Assembly: GCF_016921115.1 (NCBI RefSeq)
Contig: NZ_JAFFZS010000032.1
Span: forward strand, 36,109 to 100,108
Origin: Streptomyces actuosus
GTDB lineage: Bacteria > Actinomycetota > Actinomycetes > Streptomycetales > Streptomycetaceae
Direction: 5' to 3'
Length of the DNA: 64,000 nucleotides
Below are positions 30,938-38,436 of the stretch, one piece after another. The stretch's first letter is position 1; every line of letters begins with the position of its first letter. Position numbers and translations under genes: made by a program. The notes beneath the pieces were generated by a model. The model did not search any database and was not told the DNA's origin. It worked only from the letters and a program-made list of their open reading frames with translations.

Positions 30938-31750
30938 ATGACCGACCTGACGCAGCCGGGCCGCCCGGGCCTGGACGTACGCTCCCTGCACGCCGGCTAC
31001 CCCGGCCGCCCCGTCGTCCGGGGCGTCGACCTGCACGTCCCCGCCGGACAGGTCGCCGCGGTCGTCGGCCCCAACGGCTGCGGCAAGTCCACCCTGTTGC
31101 GCACCGTCGCCCGTCTGCACCGGCCCGAGTCCGGAACCGTCCGCGCGGCGGGCGAGGACGTCTGGTCCCTGACGCAGCGCCGCGCCGCCCACCGGATCGC
31201 CCTGCTCCCGCAGGCACCGCGTGCCCCCGAGGCGATCACCGTCGCCGGCCTGGTCCGCTACGGCCGCCATCCCCACCAGGGGCTGCTCCGCCAGTGGTCC
31301 CGCGCCGACGAACGGGCCGTCCGGGAGGCCCTCGACGCCACCGGCACCACCGGCCTGGCCGGTGAGCGCCTCGACCGGCTCTCCGGCGGCCAGCGGCAAC
31401 GCTGCTGGCTGGCCATGGTGCTCGCCCAGCAGACCCCGGTCGTCCTCCTGGACGAGCCCACCAGCGCGCTGGACCTCGGCCATGTCGTCGAGGTCCTGGA
31501 ACTGGTCCGCGAGGTGGCCGCAGCCGGACGCACCGTGGTGATGGTCCAGCACGACCTCGCCGCCGCCGCGCGGTACGCGGACACGGTCGTCGCCATGAAG
31601 GACGGCCGCGTGGTCGCCCGGGGCGCCCCGGCGGACACCGTCGACGCGGCCCTGGTGAAGGACCTCTACGGCATCGACGCCGACATCCTGCAGGCCCCCT
31701 CGGACTCCTCCCCGGTGGTCGTGCCCCGTCCACGCGCCCGGGTCGCCTGA
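30938..31750 (+). CDS. fepC: Fe-siderophore ABC importer ATPase
   Basis: 270 residues. Walker A GPNGCGKSTLLRT, signature LSGGQRQRCWLAMVLAQQ, Walker B VVLLDEPTSALDLGH and the switch His in MVQHDLAAA. This is the FepC/FhuC class that drives ferric siderophore import. The ATG lies seven bases after the stop of the second permease, so it belongs to the importer operon under the 28595 iron box. No exporter for the apo-siderophore is recognisable in the window. Confidence 0.92.
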   Translation: MTDLTQPGRPGLDVRSLHAGYPGRPVVRGVDLHVPAGQVAAVVGPNGCGKSTLLRTVARLHRPESGTVRAAGEDVWSLTQRRAAHRIALLPQAPRAPEAITVAGLVRYGRHPHQGLLRQWSRADERAVREALDATGTTGLAGERLDRLSGGQRQRCWLAMVLAQQTPVVLLDEPTSALDLGHVVEVLELVREVAAAGRTVVMVQHDLAAAARYADTVVAMKDGRVVARGAPADTVDAALVKDLYGIDADILQAPSDSSPVVVPRPRARVA

Positions 31751-32033
31751 CCCTCGCGGCCCGCCGCACGGCGTCCCGCACCGCCTCCGACGGCCGGGCC
31801 GGGCGCCCGAACGGCGGGGCGGACCGCGCCCCTCGGCAAACTTTCCGCAAAGGCCCCTCTCGCCTTCGTGCGGCGTGAGTAGGAAGGGCTCGCTCAGCGG
31901 AGTGCCGTGGTCGCTCGGCGACGGTGAGTGACACGGCGGGCCGGAACGGCCCGCGCATCAGCCTTCTTCGCGGGTTCCTCGCGGCACTCGGCGGGCCGTG
32001 CGCCGCGGAGGGGGCACTGCGAGGGGGGAAGCA

Positions 32034-34466
32034 GTGGTGCAGGCGCTGGGGCCGGGCGATCCCGCGGAGATCGCGGGCTACCGGGTACGGGCCAGGTTGG
32101 GCGCGGGCGGAATGGGCGTGGTCTATCTCTGCTACACGCCGGGCGGACAGCCCGTGGCGCTGAAAGTGATCCGCCAGGAGTTCGCCCAGGACGCGGAGTT
32201 CCGCCGCCGTTTCACCCGCGAGGTCCAGGCAGCCCGCCGGGTCCAGGGGGCGTACACGGTTCCGGTGCTGGACAGCCAGACCGCAGGACCGCACCCCTGG
32301 CTGGCCACCGCCTACACCCCCGGGCCCGCGCTCAGCACGGCGGTGAGCACGTACGGTCCGCTGCCCCCGCTGACGGTGCTGCAACTGACGGCAGGGGTGG
32401 CCGAGGCACTGCAGTCCGTTCATGCGGCCGGTCTGATCCACCGGGACCTGAAGCCCTCCAACGTGCTCCTGGCCTTCGACGGCCCGCGGGTGATCGACTT
32501 CGGCATCGCGCGGGCCATGGACGCGACGGCCCTCACGGGAACGGACGAGCGGCTGGGCACGCCCGCCTACATGGCACCGGAACAGGTCTCCGGGCGGGAG
32601 GCCACCTCGGCCCTGGACGTCTTCGCCCTCGGGCTGGTGACGTTCTTCGCGGCCACCGGCAAGCACGCGTTCGGAGAAGGGCCGAGCCACGCGCTGCTGT
32701 ACCGGATCGTGGCCGAGACACCCGATCTGCGGGACTGCCCCGAGCAGTTGCGCGAGCTGACCGCCCGCTGCCTGGCCAAGGAACCGGCCGAACGGCCGAC
32801 ACCGTCCCAGGTGATCGAGGTGTGCCGGGAGCAGGCGGGTGAGGGCCGGCTGGAACGTGACTCCCGCGGCTGGCTGCCCTTCCCCGTGACCGCGTGGAAC
32901 ACCGCGGCCATGGAACCGCCGGACGCCTCGGGCCCTGCCGGCCCCGCCGATCCGGCCGCCGGGCCGGTTCCGCCGTCGCCGCGGAATCCGCCGGGTTCGC
33001 AAGGCTCGCCGGCACCGCGGTGGCCCGTGGCGGCACCGCAGCCCGGTGGACCGGAACGGCAGGTACGGCGCGCGCGGCAGCGAGTGACGTGGGCGGTGCT
33101 GGCCGCCCTGGTGGTGGGTCTCTCGACCTTCGCCGCTCTCAGACTCACCCAGGGCGGCGGCACGGGCGACCAGGGCACCTCCGGAGCCTCGGCCGGGCCG
33201 CTCGGCGACATCGTCGTGGGCGGGAAGCCCGTCACCGGCACCGAGCGCACCGGCGCCTCGGCGGGCCCGTACCAACGCACCTACTCCGACGGAGCCCTGT
33301 ACCACCCGGTGACCGGCCACCGCTCGCAGTCGTTCGGGACCAGCGGTCTCGAAGCGATCTACAAGGAGGTTCTCGACGGCACGGACGGCCGCCTGCACGG
33401 AACGCCCGGCCGGGTCGTCACCACGGTCGTGCCGGAGGCGCAGAAGGCGGCCTACCGGGCTCTGAACGGCAGGCAGGGCGCCGCCGTGGCCATCGAGCCG
33501 TCCAGCGGGCGCATTCTCGCGCTGGTCAGCACTCCCTCGTCCGATCCCTCGTCGTTCAGCGGGAACACGTCCTCCGACGCCGCCGCCTGGCGTCAGGCCA
33601 CGGGCAGTGCGTCGCAACCCCTGCTCAACCGGGCGCTGCGCGCGACCTACCCGCCCGGCTCCACGTTCAAGGTGGTCACCGCGGCGGCAGCCCTGGAGTT
33701 CGGGCTGTACGACACCGCCGACGGGGCGACCAACTCACCGGTGCCGTACCTCCTGCCGAACACCACGACCGAACTGAAGGACGAGACCGGCGCCTCCTGC
33801 CGGAACGCGTCTCTGCGTGTGGCGCTGCAGCGCTCCTGCAACACCGTCTTCGGCAAGATCGGCGCCGACCTCGGCACGGACACGATGCTCGCGGAGGCGA
33901 GGAAGTTCGGCTTCGGCGCGGAGCAGCGGACACCGCTGCTCGCCCGGACATCCGTCTTCCCCGACACGGCGAACACGGCGCAGACCGTGCTGAGCTCGAT
34001 CGGCGCCTACGACACCGCGGCCACCCCGCTGCAGATGGCCATGGTCGCCGCCGCCGTCGCGAACGACGGACTGCTGATGAAGCCCTACCTGGTGGACGTG
34101 GTGCAGTCGTCGGATCGGCACACCCTGGAGCAGGCCCGGCCGAAGGCACTGAGCCGGCCTCTGTCCGAGAGGAACGCGCACATCCTGCAGTCGATGATGG
34201 AGACGGTCGTGACCTCCGGGGCGGGACGCGACGCCCGGATCGACGGCGTCACCGTCGGCGGCAAGACCGGTACCGCCCAGTACGCCGTCGGCAACAGCGA
34301 GAAGCCGTACGCGTGGTTCATCTCCTACGCGAAACCGGGGGACGGCAGTTCGCCGGTGGCCGTCGCGGTGGTCGTCGAGGACGACGCCGCCCATGTCGAC
34401 GACGTCGGCGGCGGTGCGGCGGCGAAGGTCGCCCGGCTCACGATGGAGGCGGTGCTGGAGCAGTGA
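32034..34466 (+). CDS. Ser/Thr protein kinase fused to penicillin-binding transpeptidase
   Basis: 810 residues from the GTG at 32034 (GAGGGGGGAA just upstream; GTGs at 31998 and 32037 are alternatives). Residues 15-280 are a Hanks-type kinase with all key residues: GAGGMG 23-28, Lys44 in VALKV, HRDLKPSN 136-143, DFG from Asp155, and APEQ. A Pro-rich linker and one membrane segment (about 350-370) follow. Residues about 420-810 are a class B-like PBP transpeptidase with active Ser543 in STFK, SCN at 601-603 and KTGT at 744-747. The kinase would lie in the cytoplasm and the transpeptidase outside. PknB and PbpA are usually separate neighbours in actinobacterial operons, so one polypeptide holding both is unusual. 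No PASTA repeats are seen. A role in cell-wall growth or sporulation is inferred. Confidence 0.93.
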   Translation: MVQALGPGDPAEIAGYRVRARLGAGGMGVVYLCYTPGGQPVALKVIRQEFAQDAEFRRRFTREVQAARRVQGAYTVPVLDSQTAGPHPWLATAYTPGPALSTAVSTYGPLPPLTVLQLTAGVAEALQSVHAAGLIHRDLKPSNVLLAFDGPRVIDFGIARAMDATALTGTDERLGTPAYMAPEQVSGREATSALDVFALGLVTFFAATGKHAFGEGPSHALLYRIVAETPDLRDCPEQLRELTARCLAKEPAERPTPSQVIEVCREQAGEGRLERDSRGWLPFPVTAWNTAAMEPPDASGPAGPADPAAGPVPPSPRNPPGSQGSPAPRWPVAAPQPGGPERQVRRARQRVTWAVLAALVVGLSTFAALRLTQGGGTGDQGTSGASAGPLGDIVVGGKPVTGTERTGASAGPYQRTYSDGALYHPVTGHRSQSFGTSGLEAIYKEVLDGTDGRLHGTPGRVVTTVVPEAQKAAYRALNGRQGAAVAIEPSSGRILALVSTPSSDPSSFSGNTSSDAAAWRQATGSASQPLLNRALRATYPPGSTFKVVTAAAALEFGLYDTADGATNSPVPYLLPNTTTELKDETGASCRNASLRVALQRSCNTVFGKIGADLGTDTMLAEARKFGFGAEQRTPLLARTSVFPDTANTAQTVLSSIGAYDTAATPLQMAMVAAAVANDGLLMKPYLVDVVQSSDRHTLEQARPKALSRPLSERNAHILQSMMETVVTSGAGRDARIDGVTVGGKTGTAQYAVGNSEKPYAWFISYAKPGDGSSPVAVAVVVEDDAAHVDDVGGGAAAKVARLTMEAVLEQ

Positions 34467-34578
34467 GCCGCGGCCGTGCCGGGCCGTGCCGGGCCACCCC
34501 CGGGAGGTGGGATTCGCGGCTTTCGGGCGTGGCGTGATCCGACAAGAGAAATCGGACGGGCCGCCGTAGGGTCGCCAC

Positions 34579-35664
34579 ATGCACCAAGAACCAGACCTGA
34601 CCGGCATCCCCGTGGACACGTCCGCTCCCGTCCTGGTCACCGGCGCGACGGGATACGTCGCCGGGTGGCTCGTGAAGGGCCTGCTCGACGCAGGTGTCAC
34701 GGTGCACGCCGCAGTGCGCGACCCCCGCAACACCGCGAAGATCCAGCACCTCGTCGACTTCGCCGAGAAGTCGCCGGGGGAGATCCGGTTCTTCGCAGCG
34801 GACCTGCTGGAGGAGGGCTCGTACACCGAGGCGATGGCCGGATGCCGCATCGTGTTCCACACCGCGTCCCCGTTCACCACCCAGGTGGACGATCCTCAGC
34901 GTGAGCTGATCGACCCGGCCGTCCTGGGCACGCGCAGCGTGCTGGAGAGCGCGAACGCGACCCCCTCCGTGCAGCGCGTCGTGCTCACGTCCTCCTGCGC
35001 CGCGATCTACACCGACGCCAGCGACTGCGCGAAGGCCCCCGGCGGCAGGCTGACCGAGGACGTCTGGAACACGACCGCGTCACTGGACTACCAGCCCTAC
35101 AGCTACTCCAAGCTGCTCGCCGAGCGCACCGCGTGGGACATCGCCGACGCGCAGGACCGCTGGCGGCTGGTCGTCATCAACCCGTCCCTGGTCATCGGGC
35201 CCTCGGTCAACGCACAGCCCACCTCCGAGAGCTTCTCGATCGTCCGGCAGCTCGGCGACGGCACCCTGCGCCGGGGCGCCCCCCGCGCCGGGCTCGGTGT
35301 CGTCGACGTCCGCGACCTGGCCCGGGCGCACATCGCCGCCGGGTACCTCCCCGACGCCCGCGGCCGCCACATCCTCTCCGGCCACGACACCGACGTCCTC
35401 GCTCTGGGCCGGGCGTTGCTCCCGCGTTTCGGGGACCGCTTCCCGATCCCCAGGCGTGCGCTGCCCAAGCCGCTGGTGTGGCTGGCGGCACCGAGTGCCG
35501 GGCTCTCCCGCACCTTCGTCAGCCGCAACGTCGGCGTCGAGTGGCACGCGGACAACGGCAAGAGCCGCCGTGAGCTGGGCATGGTCTACCGGCCGCTGCA
35601 GGAGTCGATGGAGGACATGTTCCAGCAACTCGTCGAGAAGGGTACGGTCGCCGCCCGCGCGTAG
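34579..35664 (+). CDS. NAD(P)-dependent reductase, dihydroflavonol-4-reductase-like
   Basis: 361 residues of the extended short-chain dehydrogenase family. The nucleotide motif is VLVTGATGYVAGWLVKGLLD, then FHTASPF, VVLTSSCAAIY (active Ser) and YSYSKLLAERTAW (YxxxK). This branch includes dihydroflavonol/cinnamoyl-type reductases that act on aldehydes or ketones. The substrate here is unknown. The ATG at 34579 has only a weak AGGG upstream. The AraC-family gene follows four bases after the stop, so the two form an operon and the regulator probably controls this enzyme. Confidence 0.85.
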   Translation: MHQEPDLTGIPVDTSAPVLVTGATGYVAGWLVKGLLDAGVTVHAAVRDPRNTAKIQHLVDFAEKSPGEIRFFAADLLEEGSYTEAMAGCRIVFHTASPFTTQVDDPQRELIDPAVLGTRSVLESANATPSVQRVVLTSSCAAIYTDASDCAKAPGGRLTEDVWNTTASLDYQPYSYSKLLAERTAWDIADAQDRWRLVVINPSLVIGPSVNAQPTSESFSIVRQLGDGTLRRGAPRAGLGVVDVRDLARAHIAAGYLPDARGRHILSGHDTDVLALGRALLPRFGDRFPIPRRALPKPLVWLAAPSAGLSRTFVSRNVGVEWHADNGKSRRELGMVYRPLQESMEDMFQQLVEKGTVAARA

Positions 35665-35668
35665 CCCT

Positions 35669-36679
35669 ATGTCGGCCTACTCCCTCACCGCCGGCTGGCA
35701 CCGGGTCCTGGCCGCTCTCGGCCTGGATCCGGCGGCCGTGCTGCGCCGCGCCGGTCTGCCCGCGGATCTCCCGGAGCGTCCGCAGGCGCGGATCGGGGCC
35801 GAGGAGTTCTTCGCGCTGTGGGAGGCGGCGGACGCCCTGTACACGGGTCCCGACCTGGCGGTCGCGGCTGCCTCGGCGGTGTCGGCCGAACACTTCGACG
35901 TGCCCGTCTTCGCCGGGTTGGCCAGCCGCGACCTCGCGCAGGCGGCGGCGCGCGTCGCCGTCTACAAACGTCTCGTCTACCCGGTGACGCTGGACGTGCG
36001 CACCGACGGGGGCCTCAGTGTCGCGCTGCGTCCGCGGGACCCCTTCACGCCGCCCGCCGTGCTGGAGCGGTTCGAGCTGCTCTTCTGGGTGGCCTTCGCT
36101 CGGCTGGCGACCGGGGTCCGGGTGGGTCCGGCGCGGATCACGGTGTCCTCCCCGCCGGCCGACCAGTCGGCCGTGGCGGACTTCCTCGACGGCGTCCACC
36201 TCACCCGGGGTCAGCGCGCCGAGGTGGTCTTCTCGCCGTACGACATGCACCGGCCGTTCGTGACCGGTGTGCACGCCGGTATGTGGGAACACGTCGAGCC
36301 GGAACTGCGCCGGCGCCTGCGCGACCAGGAGGAGTCCGCGTCCTGGGCCGAGCGCACGCACACCGCACTCCTGACCAGCCTGCCGGCGGGGCGGGGCACG
36401 CTGGCCGACGTGGCGGCCGGGCTGGCGACGAGCCCGCGCACGCTGCAGCGCCGCCTCGGTACGGAGGGCACGTCGTTCCAGAAGGTCCTCGCGCAGACCC
36501 GGGAGCGGATGGCGCGGGCCTACCTTCGGCGCTCCACCCTGTCCTACACCGAGATCGCGTTCTTGATCGGGTACGAGGAGCTGACCTCGTTCCACCGCGC
36601 GCTGCGCCAGTGGACGGGTGAGACGCCCCGCGGCCTGCGCTCCCGCGTGAGCGCTCCCGCACTCAGCGGTCGGCGCTGA
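35669..36679 (+). CDS. AraC-family transcriptional regulator (Arabinose-binding-like N-terminal domain)
   Basis: 336 residues. The N-terminal half (GWHRVLAALGLDPAAVLRRA, EEFFALWEAADALYTGPDLA) is the ligand-binding domain of the OruR/PF12625 type. The C-terminal 100 residues hold the double helix-turn-helix (LADVAAGLATSPRTLQRRL and YTEIAFLIGYEELTSFHRAL, ending RQWTGETPRGLR). It starts four bases after the reductase gene and is probably co-transcribed. Regulators of this type usually activate an adjacent catabolic gene on binding a small molecule. The target here is inferred to be the upstream reductase. Confidence 0.88.
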   Translation: MSAYSLTAGWHRVLAALGLDPAAVLRRAGLPADLPERPQARIGAEEFFALWEAADALYTGPDLAVAAASAVSAEHFDVPVFAGLASRDLAQAAARVAVYKRLVYPVTLDVRTDGGLSVALRPRDPFTPPAVLERFELLFWVAFARLATGVRVGPARITVSSPPADQSAVADFLDGVHLTRGQRAEVVFSPYDMHRPFVTGVHAGMWEHVEPELRRRLRDQEESASWAERTHTALLTSLPAGRGTLADVAAGLATSPRTLQRRLGTEGTSFQKVLAQTRERMARAYLRRSTLSYTEIAFLIGYEELTSFHRALRQWTGETPRGLRSRVSAPALSGRR

Positions 36680-36737
36680 CCTGCGACGGCGTCAGTCCGG
36701 TCCAGGAGTGGAACGCGCGGTAGAAGGAATGGGCGGC
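36663..36737 (-). pseudogene. C-terminal remnant of an AraC-family regulator
   Basis: The last 24 codons before a stop at 36663 read AAHSFYRAFHSWTGLTPSQV and SADR, the very end of an AraC-type DNA-binding domain. Upstream in the same frame the sequence (residues such as LLVSAWPLFHLLVIFVWSD) shows no AraC homology, so only a tail remains. It overlaps the 3' end of the intact AraC gene by 17 bp. Confidence 0.55.
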
Positions 36738-37175
36738 CCCCCGACCCGGGGAAACCCCTCCCTGCCGCACCACATACAGGTCATGGTTCCCGCCTTCCGC
36801 AGCGTCGCCGCCCAGATCGCTCCACACGAAGATCACCAAAAGATGGAACAGCGGCCAGGCGGAAACAAGAAGGTACGCCTCACAATTCGGCAACGCCGTT
36901 TTCAGACGTTTCGTCAATTCCCGCTCCCCGTCGCGTTCAGGGCCCGGAGACGATCGCCCGACCTGCATGTACGCCGGTCAACGCCTCTCGCACCGGCGCT
37001 CGTCGGGGAAAATGGTCCAGTCCATCGAATCTCTCCGCGGGCGGCCTGATCTGCAAAAGAAATGACGTAGTTCACCAGAGAGGCAGAACAGGAGAAGCCG
37101 AAACGGGCCGACGGAGCGGGAAATGCGGCCACCGTTCCGTACGGGCGGGCCGAAAAGGGTCACAGAAAGGGGATT
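36738..37175. other. 438-bp gap with no recognised gene
   Basis: Base composition is less extreme than around it, with several A/T-rich stretches. A minus-strand frame continues upstream of the AraC remnant and includes a hydrophobic run, but it resembles nothing known. This looks like decayed sequence left after loss of the second AraC gene. Confidence 0.5.
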
Positions 37176-38228
37176 TCATCCCGTTCCCGCCCTGTGCGGC
37201 GCGGTCGCCGCGGGCGGGGTCGGCGCGGACGGCAGTGCGGAGTCGCCGGAGCCGGGCGACATCCTCGGCATCACCAGCATCAGGACGCGGACCAGCACGC
37301 ACAGCAGGGCGGCGAACAGCATCCCGGCGGCGCACGCGTCCACGGCGGCCGGGCGCTGCCTCCGGCGGTGCGTGGGAGGCGGGGCCGCGGGATGCCGGGC
37401 CGGCGCGGGTGGGGGCTCCGCGGCGTACCGGTCCTCGCGCAGGACTCTCAGCAGGGACCGCCGCACGATCACCTCGGCCAGCCGGGTCTCGACGTCGGGG
37501 CGCAGCAGCCCGCGGACGGCAGGGGTCAGCGGGCCGGCCGGGTCCGCCATGTTCCGGTGGCCCGTCGGGCCCGGTCGGCCGGTGAGGGAGACCGTGTTCC
37601 CGCGCTGCTCGACCCGCACGCCGACCAGGACCGCGAGCAGCCGGCCCACCGTCCACAGGTCCGCGCGCTCGCCGCCGGCGCCCTCGCCCCACTCGGGGGC
37701 GGCCGGCAGCGGGGCGACGCAGCCCGCGCGCATCAGAGTCCCGATGCCCGTGCCGGTCAGGACGATCCCGCCGTCGTGCTGGAGCCACACCTGCCGTGCC
37801 GTGAGGAACCCACGCAGGACACCGGCCCGGTGCATGCCCGACAGTGCGTCGAGGACCTTGAGCGCGACGTGCGCGGCGTCCGCGGGGCCCATCGGGAAGC
37901 GGCCGAGGAGGTCGGACAGTGGACGGCCGGTCGGGCGCACCTCGACGATCCACACCGCCTCCGCCTGTGCCGTGACACCCAGCGTGCGGGCGAACGTCCC
38001 GGGCTCCGCCGCGTGCAGAACGGCCGCCTCCTGCTCCAACCGGGCCGCGGCGACCCGCACGCCGGGCCCCGCCGGGCCGGCCAGGGGAACCTCCGTCACC
38101 CACAGCGGCTGCCGGGTGCCGACGTCCTCCGCCAACCAGTGCCCGACGCCCCCGTCACGTCCCACCAGGCCCAGCAGCCGCCAGCCACCGACCACACGCC
38201 CTGCCTGCGACACGTCCGCACCCACCAC
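37176..38228 (-). CDS. Membrane-anchored protein with degenerate kinase domain (pseudokinase)
   Basis: 350 residues from GTG 38228 (GAGGGGC upstream). GRVVGGWRLLGLVGRDGGVG HW-type glycine loop, VALKVLDALSGMHRAGVLRG and GGIVLTGTGIGTLM follow the order of a Hanks kinase N- and C-lobe. The catalytic HRD loop is replaced (GVLRGFLTARQVWLQ has no HRD) and the DFG motif is missing, so it should not phosphorylate. Near the C-terminus is one hydrophobic segment (AGMLFAALLCVLVRVLMLVM) followed by a short Pro/Ala tail. It may act as a scaffold or regulator. It lies 2.7 kb from the kinase-transpeptidase fusion, and a functional link is only inferred. Confidence 0.65.
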   Translation of the reverse strand: MVGADVSQAGRVVGGWRLLGLVGRDGGVGHWLAEDVGTRQPLWVTEVPLAGPAGPGVRVAAARLEQEAAVLHAAEPGTFARTLGVTAQAEAVWIVEVRPTGRPLSDLLGRFPMGPADAAHVALKVLDALSGMHRAGVLRGFLTARQVWLQHDGGIVLTGTGIGTLMRAGCVAPLPAAPEWGEGAGGERADLWTVGRLLAVLVGVRVEQRGNTVSLTGRPGPTGHRNMADPAGPLTPAVRGLLRPDVETRLAEVIVRRSLLRVLREDRYAAEPPPAPARHPAAPPPTHRRRQRPAAVDACAAGMLFAALLCVLVRVLMLVMPRMSPGSGDSALPSAPTPPAATAPHRAGTG

Positions 38229-38371
38229 AACTGCCCCTCGTCGTCGCCTGGATCGCGCCCTCGTCGCCGTGGTACGCGAAGGCCTCGCGGGGGCGTTCAC
38301 TTTCCGCCTTCGTTGACGTGAACGGCGAACGGCGCGGCGCCCTGCACAAGTCGGCGCTCCCGCACACCGGT

Positions 38372-38408
38372 CGTCGCTCCCCGCGCGCACGACGCGCGAG
38401 GAGCGACG
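38372..38408 (-). terminator. Hairpin after the GH26 beta-1,3-xylanase gene
   Basis: CGTCGCTCC (38372-38380) and GGAGCGACG (38400-38408) form a 9-bp stem with additional CGCGCG pairing inside. It starts 29 bases beyond the stop of the minus-strand GH26 gene. Confidence 0.6.
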
Positions 38409-38436
38409 GGAGTGCCGGGAGCGCCCGTGCGGTGGG

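Noticed and set aside
36738..36968. Small membrane protein gene on the minus strand
   Set aside because: The hydrophobic run is continuous with an AraC remnant in one frame, there is no convincing start or ribosome-binding site, and nothing known resembles it.
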